From: Lysobacterales bacterium
Lineage (GTDB): Bacteria > Pseudomonadota > Gammaproteobacteria > Xanthomonadales > SZUA-5
NCBI GenBank assembly: GCA_022844165.1
Contig: JALHMH010000002.1
Location: 218,910-282,909, forward strand
DNA length: 64,000 bases
Reading direction: 5' to 3'
In this document: positions 44,821 through 58,417 of the stretch, in pieces
Layout of the letters: every line of letters starts with the position of its first letter
Numbering within the stretch: position 1 is the stretch's first letter
Notes under the pieces: generated by a model
Told to the model about the DNA's origin: nothing
The model's input: only the letters and a program-made list of their open reading frames with translations
Database searches by the model: none
Translations under genes and position numbers: made by a program

Positions 44821-46041
44821 ATGAATCGAAGGATCAACGCGCTGGCATTCGCCAGTGCGCTGGCATGCACCTGCGTGCCGGCATTTGCAGAGACACTGAG
44901 CCGCCAGGACGCCGTGAGTCGTGCGCTGGCGGCGCACCCTCTGCTCGCCGCGAGCGCGGCACGGCGCGAGGCGCTGCTGCACAAAGCAGCGCTCGATGCG
45001 CTGCCCCCGCCGCTGCAAATTGGGCTGGATGTGGAGAACGCTATCGGCACTGGCGCCGTTTCGGGCCTGGGCGGAGCCGAAGCGACGCTGCGTACGGTGT
45101 ATACCCACGAGCGCGGCGGCAAGGCGCGGCTGCGCGGCGAACGGGGGGCGGCCATGGCAACCGTGGAAGGCGTGCGCGGCGATGCGTTGCGCGGCGAAAT
45201 GGCCTTGCGTGCTGCAAAACGCTATCTGGCGGTGCTGCAAGCGCAGGAGACCTTGCGGCTCAGGCGCGCTGAGTGGTCGACCGTACAAGCGCTGCAGGCC
45301 GATGTCGCCAGGCGTTCAGAACGCGGGGTGGCAACGCCCGCCGACGTTGCGCAGACCGAGATTGCGCTGGCCCGCGCGGCCATCGATTTGGAGCACAGCG
45401 AACACGAGCTTCGCAGCGCGCAGCGCGCGCTGGCTGCGCTTTGGTCTGGCAGTAGCGATATTGTGGCCAGCGAGGCACTGGAGCCCCTGCCGCCGCCGCC
45501 CGATGCGGATCGCGATGCCGAGCCGCTTGCTGTGCAAATGCTGGCAGCGCAGCGCGAAGTGCTTGATGCCGAACGGCGCCTCGCGGACAGCACGCAGACG
45601 GCGGATATCGAGTTCGGTCTGGGCGTACGCCGTTTGCAGGCGCTGCGCGATCAGGCGCTGGTATTCAGCGCCACATTGCCCCTGGGACAGGCGCCGCGCC
45701 GCACGCTGGAATACGCACGCATCGCCGCCGAAGAACAGGCGCTGGAAGCCCAATCGCAAGCATTGGCCGCGGAACGCGAGCAGCGCCTTTATGCGTTGCG
45801 GCAGGAGCTGGGCCAGGCGGCGCGCGAACACGCCGGCCTGGTCGAACGGCTGTTACCCAGTGCGGCACGCGCTGTTGAGCACCAGCAGCAGGCCTACGCC
45901 CGCGCTGCGGTGCCGCTTGCAGCGCTGCTACAGGCGCAACAACAACTTCAGCAGCTGCATGCCGCAAGACTGGCAGCGGCCTTGCGTTACCACCGATTGT
46001 TGATCGACATCGAGCGTCGCGTCATCGGAGACTTGCCATGA
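44821..46041 (+). CDS. czcC: Heavy-metal efflux outer-membrane factor (CzcC, TolC family)
   Basis: 406 residues with a signal peptide (1-21, ending PAFA). Two outer-membrane-efflux-protein repeats with long coiled-coil helices, for example ALLHKAALDALPPPLQIGLD and ALRAAKRYLAVLQAQETL. Forms the outer-membrane channel of the tripartite pump. ATG 44821 chosen for the signal peptide. Its stop overlaps czcB (ATGA). Confidence 0.92.
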   Translation: MNRRINALAFASALACTCVPAFAETLSRQDAVSRALAAHPLLAASAARREALLHKAALDALPPPLQIGLDVENAIGTGAVSGLGGAEATLRTVYTHERGGKARLRGERGAAMATVEGVRGDALRGEMALRAAKRYLAVLQAQETLRLRRAEWSTVQALQADVARRSERGVATPADVAQTEIALARAAIDLEHSEHELRSAQRALAALWSGSSDIVASEALEPLPPPPDADRDAEPLAVQMLAAQREVLDAERRLADSTQTADIEFGLGVRRLQALRDQALVFSATLPLGQAPRRTLEYARIAAEEQALEAQSQALAAEREQRLYALRQELGQAAREHAGLVERLLPSAARAVEHQQQAYARAAVPLAALLQAQQQLQQLHAARLAAALRYHRLLIDIERRVIGDLP

Positions 46042-47282
46042 GAATTTTCGGATCAATCAGCGCTCTCATCGTTCTGGTTGCGTGCCACCAGGACCACGAT
46101 CACCCTCATGGCCATGGGGTCGGTCATGATCATCAAACCCATGCCGTCGACGAACCGCAGCGCGGCCCGAACGGCGGGCGACTGCTACGCGAGGGCGACA
46201 TGGCCATCGAAGTGACGATCTTCGAAGACGGGGTGCCCCCGCAATACCGACTGTACGCCTACCGCGGCGACGAACCGATCGCAGCCAACGAGGTGAATGC
46301 GCGATTGCGCCTGATACGCCTGGATGGCGAGGTCAACGATTTCAGCTTTCGCCCCGATGGGCTGGCGCTGGTTGGCGACGGCGTGGTCACCGAACCGCAC
46401 TCGTTTGATGTCGAGGTCAGCGCAACGGTAGCCGGCAAAGCGCACCGTTGGACGTACGATTCCTACGAAGGTCGCGTCACCATACCGGCCGAAGTGGCGC
46501 GTGAGGCGGGCATCGAAACGGCCGTCGCCGGCCCGGCAACGATCCGCGAAACAGCGACGTTGCAAGGCCGCATCGCTGTTGACCCAAACCGCGTGGCGCG
46601 CGTGCGGGGCCACTATCCGGGCGCGATCGTCGAGGTCGCCGTGCTACAAGGCGATCGGGTGCACGCCGGGCAAACGCTGGCCAGCATCGAAAATCGCGAC
46701 AGTTTGCGCCGATATGTCGTGACCTCGCCGATCGCAGGCGTGGTGCGCGAGCGCAGGGCAAACGCCGGCGATGTAGCGGGCGAGCAAGTTTTGTTCGAGA
46801 TCGTCGATCCATCAGTGGTTTTTGCCGATCTTGCGGTGTTCGCCAACGACGTAGCGCGCATTTCGATCGGTCAGCCGCTGGAGGTGACCGATGCCCTGAC
46901 CGGCGTTACGCAAGCGGCGACCATCGACGCACTGTTGCCTGAGATCGATCCGCAGCGCCAGGCATTGATCGGCCGTGTGCGCATCGACAACGCCAGCGGC
47001 GATTGGCGCCCTGGCGCGGCCGTGAGCGCCGAGGTGCTGGTTGCGCAGCGCGATGTGGAACTTGCGGTCGAACGTCGTGCCCTGCAGTCGTTTCGCGACT
47101 TCACGGTGGTCTATGCGCAAGTCGAAGACACCTACGAGGTACGCATGCTGGAGCTCGGCGAGGGCGATGCAAAAAACGTCGAGGTCCTTGGTGGACTCAA
47201 GCCCGGTACGCGCTACGTCACGGCGCAGAGTTTCTTGATCAAAGCCGACATCGAAAAATCGGGGGCGAGCCATGATCATTAA
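46038..47282 (+). CDS. czcB: Heavy-metal efflux adaptor (CzcB, membrane fusion protein)
   Basis: 414 residues. Lipoprotein signal with lipobox VLVAC (Cys16), immediately followed by the His-rich segment HQDHDHPHGHGVGHDH, as in metal-type adaptors. Then a barrel-sandwich hybrid (RVARVRGHYPGAIVEVAV and VTSPIAGVVRERRANAGDVA) and beta-barrel domains. Connects CzcA and CzcC and probably hands over metal. It ends SGASHDH. A 249-bp gap with palindromic repeats separates it from czcA. Confidence 0.93.
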   Translation: MRIFGSISALIVLVACHQDHDHPHGHGVGHDHQTHAVDEPQRGPNGGRLLREGDMAIEVTIFEDGVPPQYRLYAYRGDEPIAANEVNARLRLIRLDGEVNDFSFRPDGLALVGDGVVTEPHSFDVEVSATVAGKAHRWTYDSYEGRVTIPAEVAREAGIETAVAGPATIRETATLQGRIAVDPNRVARVRGHYPGAIVEVAVLQGDRVHAGQTLASIENRDSLRRYVVTSPIAGVVRERRANAGDVAGEQVLFEIVDPSVVFADLAVFANDVARISIGQPLEVTDALTGVTQAATIDALLPEIDPQRQALIGRVRIDNASGDWRPGAAVSAEVLVAQRDVELAVERRALQSFRDFTVVYAQVEDTYEVRMLELGEGDAKNVEVLGGLKPGTRYVTAQSFLIKADIEKSGASHDH

Positions 47283-47297
47283 CGCAGGCTCCTGCGG

Positions 47298-50953
<3,656 letters not shown>

Positions 50954-51062
50954 GGATCTCAGTTTCAGCCGGCTCTACCGGAGGTCCTCAACATTCGGAA
51001 TGTGCGACCGACGGCCGCTCGCCGCGCGTTCCTGCGTTGCCCACAGAGGGCTTCTGGCGTCG

Positions 51063-52169
51063 CTAACAACTCGCGGCGACGCAAGTGGCCGCGCCCGCCA
51101 CCGCTTCGCGCAGGACCTGCAGCTTTTCTCCGGCGGCGAGTCGCTCGCCGCCGCGGACGACAATTTCGTCGCCAGGACCGATGGCGCCGATGACGGCGAC
51201 GCGGTCGGCGACGCGGGTGCTGGGCGTGACATCGACGCGCCGTGCGATATCGCCGTCGACGCGCAGCACGTAGTAACCTTCGTCGCGTTGGATCAGAGCG
51301 TCGTCGGGCACCGTGATTGCGGCGATTGGGGCAGCGGATGGCCACGCGACGCGCACGCTCGCGCCGATCGGCGCGAGTTCATTCTTCAACGACAGGCGCG
51401 CTCGCAGTTGGCGCACATCGCTGCTGCCGGGCACCAGCGACTGCAACTCGGCATTAACGAACGTCGAACCTGACTCGACGCGCACCTGGGCGCCGACGGT
51501 GGTGCCAACCACCCAGTCGACCGGCACCGCAACATCGACTTCGGTGTCTCGCATATCGACCAATCGCACCACGCCCTCGCCACTTTGCACATATTCGCCG
51601 GGTTGTTTCAGCTCCGCGACGATCGTGCCCGAGAACGGTGCGCGCAGGGTGGATTCGCGCACGCGCAGCGCCGCGAGGTCAACTGCGACCTTTGCTTCGG
51701 TGATCTGTGCCGCAAGCACCTCGAAACGCGCCTGGGCTTCGTCGCGTTGCGCGGCGGGTACGGCATCGCGCATCGCATTCAGTCGATCGCGCTGGCGCGC
51801 GGCGAGTGCTTGTTCGGCTTTCAGGCGAGCCAGGCGCGCGCGTTCGGACGACAGTCCAAGTTCAAGTTCGGCAACATCCAGTTTGGCGATGGCATCGCCC
51901 CTGGCGACGCGTGTGCCGGTATCGCGCACCTCCATCAGCCGTGCCGCCAGCGGCGCGGCAAGAACCGACTCGCGTGCGGCGACGATGGTGCCAATCAACT
52001 CGCGCGTTGGCGCCAGCATTTCGGCGCGCGCGGTCGAGGTCACTACCGAGGGCGGCGTTTGTGCGCTGGCTGCGGCCATCGCGATCAGGCAGACGGCGCC
52101 GATCTGCGTTCGCAGGAAAATTGCCGCGCCGGAGCGAACAGCGCGCGTGTCGTCGTTCATGGCGTTCAT
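51063..52169 (-). CDS. RND efflux adaptor subunit (membrane fusion protein)
   Basis: 368 residues, start ATG 52169 overlapping the pump stop (ATGA). Signal or anchor segment around 20-36, then lipoyl halves (VLAAPLAARLMEVRDTGTRV and LRAPFSGTIVAELKQPGEYV) flanking a coiled coil (ELELGLSSERARLARLKAEQ). No His-rich metal motif. Works with the downstream-listed RND pump; the outer-membrane channel is not encoded here. Annotated operon order: pump then adaptor. Confidence 0.9.
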   Translation of the reverse strand: MNAMNDDTRAVRSGAAIFLRTQIGAVCLIAMAAASAQTPPSVVTSTARAEMLAPTRELIGTIVAARESVLAAPLAARLMEVRDTGTRVARGDAIAKLDVAELELGLSSERARLARLKAEQALAARQRDRLNAMRDAVPAAQRDEAQARFEVLAAQITEAKVAVDLAALRVRESTLRAPFSGTIVAELKQPGEYVQSGEGVVRLVDMRDTEVDVAVPVDWVVGTTVGAQVRVESGSTFVNAELQSLVPGSSDVRQLRARLSLKNELAPIGASVRVAWPSAAPIAAITVPDDALIQRDEGYYVLRVDGDIARRVDVTPSTRVADRVAVIGAIGPGDEIVVRGGERLAAGEKLQVLREAVAGAATCVAASC

Positions 52170-55100
52170 AAAGAAGCTCCCAGAGGTTCTGCAGATTGAG
52201 TCAGTTGTGGATGGCGCTGCGGACGCGCCAGCATTCGCAACGCGGCCGGCACCAGCACGGCAACCAGCAGCAAGGACAACAGCACGCCGCCGCAGGTCAC
52301 TGCAGCCAACCCACGATAAATCGATGCTGCGGGGCCGGGGCTCACCGCGAGCGGCAGCGCGCCGACGACGCCAGTCAGCGCACCCAGCGCAAGCGGTCGC
52401 AAGCGTTCCGCCAGTGCAGCGTGGATGGCGCTGTCCAGGTCCGAGCCGCTCGCTTGATGGGCGCGCGTGGCTTCGACCAGCAACACGCCGTTGCTGACCA
52501 CCATTGCCAACAGCATGACAAAGCCGATCATGGTCAGGAGATCCAGCGGCTGCGGCGTAAACAGTCCGAGCAGGCGCAGGCCCAACACGCCACCCAGTGC
52601 CGCGAGTGGCAGCGTGGCGAGCACGATCAAGGTATCGTCTACGCGCCGCAGCAGTAGTAACAAGATGCAGACGAGGATCGTCAGGGCGAGCAATAAATTC
52701 TCCGCCAGCGAGCGCGTCAGCGCATCGAGCCGGCTGGCGCTGCCGGCCAGCTCGATGCTGACGTCACCCGGCAGATTCATACTCGGAATCAGTTCGGTTT
52801 GCAGCGCGCGCAACATGTCTTCCAGCGACTGCTCGGCGGGCGGATCGATGGTGACCGTGACGGCGCGCGAGAAGTTGACGCGGCGCAGTTCCGCCGGCAT
52901 CCGCTGGCGTTCGATCGACGCCAGTTCGCCAAGCGCCGCCGTGCCCATCGGTGTCGCGAGCGGGGCGGCAGCCAAGGTGTCGAGATCGGAGAATGCCGGC
53001 GCCGCAACGCGCATCGGCACGCGCCGTTCGCCATCGAAGTACTCGCCGATGAAACGTCCATCGCCGAGCACGCGCAGCGCATCGGCGAGCCAGGCTCGGG
53101 TGACACCACGCTCGGCGAGTGCGGCGTCGTTGGGCATCACGGCAATTTCCTGGCCGGCGTTGCCGGCATTCGGAATTTGCTGCACGCGAGCGCCGGGAAA
53201 TCGTTTGTTCAGTGACGTCTCCAGGGCATCCGCCGTGTCGCGTAAGGTGCTCAGGTCGCGGCCGCGCACGTGCATCCACACCGCGCGCGCCGAACCGCCC
53301 ATGCCACCGAACAGCTCGCCCTCGGATGCGAACGCACGCACATCGGGCAGACCGGCAAGCACCTTTTGATTGAGCAACGCTTCCAGCGCGCCGATCGTGG
53401 CGCCACCGGCCCAGGTGATGATGTAGTAGTTCAGGAGTTTCGGTTCCTGCACGCCGTCCATGTACGGTTGCAGGCGCGTCAGGATCGGCTGCACGACTTC
53501 TTGCTCCAGGCGCTCTGCGCCCATGCCGGGTGGCGTCTGAATGAAGGCGTCGACAGCAGCACGTTTGACCGGTGGCAGATAGTCGCGTTGCGGTGCGAGC
53601 CACGCGGCGGCCATCAGCGGCAACACGCTCAGCAGCACCGCCCACGTGCGCGCTCGAGCGGGTGTCGCGGACAGCGTCGACAAGCGTGTGGCGAGACCAC
53701 TCCAGCGTGCGTCGGGGACGTTCTGGCGCAGCACCATCGGCAGCAACGCAGGCACGATCCATAGCGCAACGCCGAGCGATACCGTCACCGCCACGGCAAT
53801 GGTCAGTGCAAGATCGGCGAAGACTTGACCCTCGACATCCTTCAGTGTCAGCACCGGAATGAAGACCGCGACGGTTGTTGCCGTTGCTGCGATCAGCGCA
53901 CCACGGACACGCGTCGTGGCGAGCGCGGCCGCATCCAGCCACGATCGGCCGGTGGCTCGCTGCTGCATGGCCGCTTCGACGACAACAATCGCCGCATCCA
54001 TGACCATGCCGATCGCGAAGGCGAGACCGGCGATGGAGATGATGTTTAAACTGCGGCCGAGTGCGGCCAGCAGCAGGGTCGTCGCCAGCAGCGATACCGG
54101 CACCGCCACGGCGATCAACAACGTCGCACGCAGATCGCGCAAGAAAAAGTACAAACATGCCAGCGCGGCGAGCAGGCCTAAGCCCAGATTCCCGAGCAAG
54201 AAGCCCACCGCGCGACGGATGAAGATGCCTGGTTCGAAGGACTTGCGCACGTCCAGGCCCGCCGGGCCAAGCACGCTGCTCTTGAGCGTTTCGATCTCTG
54301 CGTCGAGTGCGTCTATGGTGGCCAGGACATTGCTTCCGGGTTCGCGAAACAACTGCACCGATAGCGCTGGATTGCCGTTCTGGTAGCTGAATCCGATTCG
54401 ATCCGGTCGCTGGAAACGCGCTTGTCCGATTTCCGATAAGCGCACGATCCGGCCATCGATCCGACCGACCGGTATCGAATCCAGGGCATTTGGCTCGAAG
54501 CGGCCGTGCAGGCGGATCGCGTAGGCGGTGCGGACCAATTCCACCGCCCCGGCGGACACATCGTCGAGCGCACTCAGACTCTGCACCAGGGCCGGCAGCT
54601 CGATACCAAGTGCGGCCATGCGCACAGGATCGATTTCGATCCGCAGTTCGCGATCCGGTCCCGAGTTGATGCGCGCCCTGGCCACGCCGGGAATCCGTTC
54701 CAGGCGCGGCAGCATCTCGCGCTGCAGCAATGGCTGGTAGTTTTCGACCGGCCCTGGGTGGCCGGGCAACAGCTGCACGAAGTAATAGAGCAGCGTGCGT
54801 TCCGGGCCATCGCTGCCGCGATTGATGGTTGGCGGCGTGGCATCGCGCGGCAGCGCCGGGACGCGCTGCAGGCGGCCAACAACGTCGATGAACACGGGAT
54901 CGAGGTCGGTCCCCGGCGCAAACGTCAGCTCAATCCAGGAGTTGCCGGCGCTGGCGTTGGCGGCAATGTCCTGCAGGCCCTCGATGCCGCGCATCGCCGT
55001 CTCTTGCGGCTCGGTGATGGCGCGCTCGACTTCCGCTGCCGCGGCGCCGGGCCAACCGGTATTGATCGATATCACCGGCGCCTCGACATCGGGCAGGAGC

Positions 55101-55225
55101 TGGACGGGCAGGCCTGCCAGCGCAACGACGCCGCCGATGCATGCGAGCAAAGCCAAGCCGATCAGCGACCAGCGTTGGCGTTCGAAAAAGGGGCGGGCAT
55201 TCTGGAAGGAGTTGGAGCTTGTCAT
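52166..55225 (-). CDS. RND multidrug-type efflux pump (HAE family)
   Basis: 1019 residues from ATG 55225 (MTSSNSF), the length expected for RND pumps. PDVEAPVISINTGWPGAAAAEVE, the TM4 motif FAIGMVMDAAIVVVEAAM and the porter-domain layout match hydrophobe/amphiphile efflux or AcrB-like acetyl carriers rather than metal pumps. The frame is open upstream to 55585, but that part lacks homology. No TetR-type regulator or outer-membrane factor is adjacent. Drug specificity unknown. Confidence 0.92.
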   Translation of the reverse strand: MTSSNSFQNARPFFERQRWSLIGLALLACIGGVVALAGLPVQLLPDVEAPVISINTGWPGAAAAEVERAITEPQETAMRGIEGLQDIAANASAGNSWIELTFAPGTDLDPVFIDVVGRLQRVPALPRDATPPTINRGSDGPERTLLYYFVQLLPGHPGPVENYQPLLQREMLPRLERIPGVARARINSGPDRELRIEIDPVRMAALGIELPALVQSLSALDDVSAGAVELVRTAYAIRLHGRFEPNALDSIPVGRIDGRIVRLSEIGQARFQRPDRIGFSYQNGNPALSVQLFREPGSNVLATIDALDAEIETLKSSVLGPAGLDVRKSFEPGIFIRRAVGFLLGNLGLGLLAALACLYFFLRDLRATLLIAVAVPVSLLATTLLLAALGRSLNIISIAGLAFAIGMVMDAAIVVVEAAMQQRATGRSWLDAAALATTRVRGALIAATATTVAVFIPVLTLKDVEGQVFADLALTIAVAVTVSLGVALWIVPALLPMVLRQNVPDARWSGLATRLSTLSATPARARTWAVLLSVLPLMAAAWLAPQRDYLPPVKRAAVDAFIQTPPGMGAERLEQEVVQPILTRLQPYMDGVQEPKLLNYYIITWAGGATIGALEALLNQKVLAGLPDVRAFASEGELFGGMGGSARAVWMHVRGRDLSTLRDTADALETSLNKRFPGARVQQIPNAGNAGQEIAVMPNDAALAERGVTRAWLADALRVLGDGRFIGEYFDGERRVPMRVAAPAFSDLDTLAAAPLATPMGTAALGELASIERQRMPAELRRVNFSRAVTVTIDPPAEQSLEDMLRALQTELIPSMNLPGDVSIELAGSASRLDALTRSLAENLLLALTILVCILLLLLRRVDDTLIVLATLPLAALGGVLGLRLLGLFTPQPLDLLTMIGFVMLLAMVVSNGVLLVEATRAHQASGSDLDSAIHAALAERLRPLALGALTGVVGALPLAVSPGPAASIYRGLAAVTCGGVLLSLLLVAVLVPAALRMLARPQRHPQLTQSAEPLGASL

Positions 55226-55561
55226 TTGCGTCAAATCTGCTTCAACAAGGGGCTTTTTCTTGCAGTCCCAGCCGTTTCGACGGGGGAGGATCGGCGCCAT
55301 CGCTGAAGTACGCGGTCGCAAGAAGCAAACGACACGCGTTAGTCCGTAGCGAAGCTCTGCCAAATCCGAGTGCGATGACGCAGTGTGCACCAGCAAACTC
55401 GAGTGCGCAGCGGGCTCTTCGCCGAGGCGAGTGAGCGCATGGGTCAGTCGAGCGATTGGCGCGCTAAACGGACTTTCGCGACGTTCGTTGCACAGATCGT
55501 CATCCGCGGTGCACGAAGGCGCGTTATCCTCGGCAACTTCTAGTGATAGCGGAGACCCGAC
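55226..55561. other. 336-bp divergent intergenic region, no gene recognised
   Basis: Must contain the promoters of the RND pump (minus) and tatABC (plus). No convincing -35/-10 pair, operator palindrome or repeat copy was identified; the tatA ribosome site GCGGAGA lies at its right edge. Confidence 0.5.
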
Positions 55562-55783
55562 ATGGGCACGTGGAGCATCGGACACTGGGTCGTCGTTTTG
55601 ATCGTCGTGCTATTGCTGTTTGGCACCAAACGCCTGCGCAATCTGGGCGGCGATCTTGGCGCGGCATTGAAAGGCTTCAAACAGGGCATGGCGGAGGGCA
55701 CCGATCCAGCCAAGCTGGAAGCCGATCCAAAACCGGAAACGCCTGCCGAAGCGCAGAAGGAATCGGTAGCGAACAAGAGCTGA
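55562..55783 (+). CDS. tatA: Sec-independent protein translocase subunit TatA
   Basis: 73 residues. [20 protein letters not shown] is the single membrane helix, followed by the FGTKRL hinge and an amphipathic helix ([16 protein letters not shown]). Forms the size-variable pore of the twin-arginine pathway. First of tatABC; GGAG about 8 bases upstream. Confidence 0.96.
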   Translation: MGTWSIGHWVVVLIVVLLLFGTKRLRNLGGDLGAALKGFKQGMAEGTDPAKLEADPKPETPAEAQKESVANKS

Positions 55784-55793
55784 CTGCGACGAC

Positions 55794-56108
55794 ATGTTCG
55801 ATGTAGGCTTCTCGGAGATGGTGCTGATCGGCATCGTCGCGCTGCTCGTGCTTGGCCCGGAACGACTACCAGGCGCAGCGCGTACGCTGGGCGGCTGGAT
55901 GCGTAAAGCCCGTTCCAGCTTCGATGCCGTACGCTCCGAAGTCGAGCGCGAGTTGCGTGATGAGGAGCTGAAAAAAGCCATGGCTTCGATCCCGCGCCCG
56001 TCAGAAACGCTCGCCAGCTTGAATCAGAGCCTGCAGGCGCCGACCGAGGCGATCAACGAGGCCGTTCAGTCCGTGACAGAAGCCGCCGATGTCGCCGACA
56101 AGCGCTGA
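55794..56108 (+). CDS. tatB: Sec-independent protein translocase subunit TatB
   Basis: 104 residues, short for TatB. Starts MFDVGFSEMVLIGIVALLVL with the conserved Glu8, then GPERLP and an amphipathic helix (WMRKARSSFDAVRSEVEREL). Forms the receptor complex with TatC. Overlaps tatC by 20 bp, 10 bp after tatA. Confidence 0.95.
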   Translation: MFDVGFSEMVLIGIVALLVLGPERLPGAARTLGGWMRKARSSFDAVRSEVERELRDEELKKAMASIPRPSETLASLNQSLQAPTEAINEAVQSVTEAADVADKR

Positions 56109-56856
56109 CGAAGATCGCGGCGAGCAGAGTTTTCTCTCGCATCTGGTGGAGCTGCGCTCGCGTCTATTGCGCGCCGTGACGGCCTGGCTGCTGCTGACCT
56201 TGGCGTTGATACCGTTCGCCAACAAACTCTATGGGGCGCTGGCGCTGCCCTTCGTCGCGACACTGCCCGAAGGGGCGCAGATGATCGCCATCGATCCGGC
56301 ATCGCCGTTTTTTACGCCGCTCAAACTGGCGTTTTTTGTGGCGCTGATCATCGCCATGCCGTACGTGCTGTACCAGATCTGGGCCTTCGTCGCGCCGGGT
56401 TTGTATCGCAAAGAACAAAAGCTGGCGATGCCGCTGCTGATTTCGAGCACGCTGCTGTTTTATATCGGTTGCGCGTTCGCGTACTACTTTGTGTTGCCGA
56501 CTGTGTTCGGCTTCATGCAGGCCGTGGCGCCCGAAGGGGTGGCGGTGATGACCGACATCACCCGTTACCTGGATTTTGTGCTGGTGATTTTCCTGGCCTT
56601 CGGCGTGACGTTTGAGGTGCCGGTGGCGACCGTCATTCTGGTCGCGTTGGGCTGGGTCACGATCGAACAACTCAAAGCTGCGCGCTCATACATGATTGTG
56701 GCCGCTTTTGTGATTGCCGCAATCCTGACGCCGCCCGATGTGATCAGCCAATTGTTATTGGCGATACCGATGTGCATCTTGTACGAGATCGGCATCATCG
56801 CTGCGCGGCTGGTGGTCAAACCGCGCGGCGACGAGACTTCGCCCAGCGCAACATAG
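56089..56856 (+). CDS. tatC: Sec-independent protein translocase subunit TatC
   Basis: 255 residues, six membrane segments. SHLVELRSRLLRA at the N-terminus, WAFVAPGLYRKEQK in the first cytoplasmic loop (the twin-arginine signal-binding region) and ILTPPDVISQLLLAIPM are diagnostic. ATG 56089 lies inside tatB. Recognises folded cargo with RR signal peptides. Confidence 0.97.
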   Translation: MSPTSADEDRGEQSFLSHLVELRSRLLRAVTAWLLLTLALIPFANKLYGALALPFVATLPEGAQMIAIDPASPFFTPLKLAFFVALIIAMPYVLYQIWAFVAPGLYRKEQKLAMPLLISSTLLFYIGCAFAYYFVLPTVFGFMQAVAPEGVAVMTDITRYLDFVLVIFLAFGVTFEVPVATVILVALGWVTIEQLKAARSYMIVAAFVIAAILTPPDVISQLLLAIPMCILYEIGIIAARLVVKPRGDETSPSAT

Positions 56857-56945
56857 CGATCGCCCGGTCACACCTGAAACAGGCAGCGCTCGACGCGCGA
56901 GCGGTGAGAAAGCGGCATTCGTTTCCCGGCCAAGAACTCATGCTC

Positions 56946-56984
56946 GCCAGACGGATCTTCGTTTTGATCGAAGATCCGCCTGGC
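56946..56984. terminator. Long hairpin between convergent tatC and BPSS1780-like genes
   Basis: A 16-bp stem: GCCAG-A-CGGATCTTCG and CGAAGATCCG-C-CTGGC with one A.C mismatch, closed by the 7-base loop TTTTGAT. It sits between two convergent stop codons (56856 and 56995). The following bases include ATTTCTAG on the plus strand but no true T-run. A bidirectional terminator is the most economical reading. Confidence 0.6.
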
Positions 56985-56994
56985 CGCAGAATTT

Positions 56995-57684
56995 CTAGGC
57001 CATCGGCGCGGGTGGCGGCGCAGATGGCGGGGCCGCGCTGTTGCTCGGGTCAAGCTCGATATCGCCAAAAACTTCGGCGTAGGCTTCATACGAAGCACAA
57101 ATCAGCACCGGCAGCACGACGATCAAACCCAGGCCCAAAGGTATTGTACCTAGAATGATCAGCACCACGCACAGAACCCAATAAACAATCACTGCCGGGA
57201 TGTTGGCGAGCACGCCATTCAAGCTCCATTTGAGCGCGCCGATGGCGTCTTGCTGACGAAACATCACCAGTGGCACCGCGAAGTAGGTCAGAGCGGTCGC
57301 GGCCAGCGAAATCAGGAAGCCAACCAGCATTCCGAGCATGTTGCCGCCGATCAGCTGACTGATCAACGAGGCGAGCACAGACACCGCCGCAACAATCGCC
57401 AGATGCACCATTCGATCCTGATCGGTAAAGGCGCTGAACATATCGCCAAACTCAATCGCACCTCCGCTGGCTTGACGGCGCAGACCCTTCAACACGCCGG
57501 CCATCACGAAGGTGGTGAGCACTGGGATCAGTAGCGGACCCAGGTACGGGATGAATGCCAATACCACAACGAGGACAATGGTCACGACACCGATGCCGAT
57601 GATGACACCCGCGTTGCTGGTGAACGCCTTCCAACCGCCTTTCAACCAATCAATTCCCGCACCCGCACCGACCGTCTTGACCAT
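56995..57684 (-). CDS. BPSS1780-like family membrane protein
   Basis: 229 residues, five or six membrane segments (GVIIGIGVVTIVLVVVLAFI, LLIPVLTTFVMAGVL, further pairs to about 205) and a Pro/Ala-rich C-terminus. The opening KTVGAGAGIDWLKGGWKAF is typical of this small proteobacterial family of unknown function. ATG 57684 has GGAG seven bases upstream. Single gene; divergent from the SnoaL-like gene. Confidence 0.78.
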   Translation of the reverse strand: MVKTVGAGAGIDWLKGGWKAFTSNAGVIIGIGVVTIVLVVVLAFIPYLGPLLIPVLTTFVMAGVLKGLRRQASGGAIEFGDMFSAFTDQDRMVHLAIVAAVSVLASLISQLIGGNMLGMLVGFLISLAATALTYFAVPLVMFRQQDAIGALKWSLNGVLANIPAVIVYWVLCVVLIILGTIPLGLGLIVVLPVLICASYEAYAEVFGDIELDPSNSAAPPSAPPPAPMA

Positions 57685-57816
57685 GTCGCACTCCGGTTCG
57701 TGTTTCCCCAAGGAGATTCAAGGATAGCGCGCCCTGCCTTGACGCACATGCTGTTGTCATTCCTGGAGCGTAATCTGTTCGCACCGGGAATCGCCGGGCA
57801 ACGTCAGGAGATAACG

Positions 57817-58170
57817 ATGAGTACACAGCAAATCGCACAAGCCTTTACCGAACTGCTGAAAGCCAACAAACACGAAGAGGCGGCGGCCACCTTCAACGAT
57901 CCGGAGATTGTCAGCATTGAGGCGATGGATGGCCCTATGGCGCGTATCCAGGGTACTGAAGCGGTCAAAGCCAAATCCGACTGGTGGTATGGCGCACACG
58001 AGGTGCACTCAGTTGAGGCGCAGGGCCCATACGTCAACGGCGATCAGTTTGCAGTGCACTTTGCGATGGACCTCACGGTGCGCGAAAGCGGCGAACGCTC
58101 GCAATCGGCGGAAGTGGGGCTATACACCGTCAAAGATGGGAGAATTGTTGAGGAGCGGTTCTTCTACTGA
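57817..58170 (+). CDS. SnoaL-like (NTF2 fold) protein
   Basis: 117 residues with CAGGAG six bases before the ATG. The pattern MSTQQIAQAFTELLKANKHE, SIEAMDG, WWYGAHEVHSVEAQGPYVNG, FAVHFAMDLT and GRIVEERFFY is that of small SnoaL/NTF2-like proteins. Could be an isomerase-type enzyme or a ligand-binding protein; substrate unknown. Single gene. Confidence 0.8.
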   Translation: MSTQQIAQAFTELLKANKHEEAAATFNDPEIVSIEAMDGPMARIQGTEAVKAKSDWWYGAHEVHSVEAQGPYVNGDQFAVHFAMDLTVRESGERSQSAEVGLYTVKDGRIVEERFFY

Positions 58171-58417
58171 CCGGGCAATGATTGAAGGGCACACCCTTCG
58201 CCAACTTCCCAATTCGCCAGAGGGCTCCGCAGGAGCGGCGCCCTCCTCCGTGCCTCCCTGATCCGCGCGCGATTGACCTTTGTACGGTGCCTTTGCCAAA
58301 CTAGGGCCATCGTGGTCGAACGGCCATTCCAGCTTTGCGATATGTGATTCCACACCCGTGCTTGCAGCATTGGCTTGCTGCAACACTGGCGTCGTACTAC
58401 GCAAACGCGAGGGACCT

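Noticed and set aside
52764..54158. 464-codon frame within the RND pump on the same strand
   Set aside because: Out-of-frame shadow of the pump; Arg/Gly/Ala-rich composition typical of such shadows.
55226..55585. N-terminal extension of the RND pump to 55585
   Set aside because: RND homology starts at MTSSNSFQNARPF (55225); the extension has no homology and would add 120 residues.
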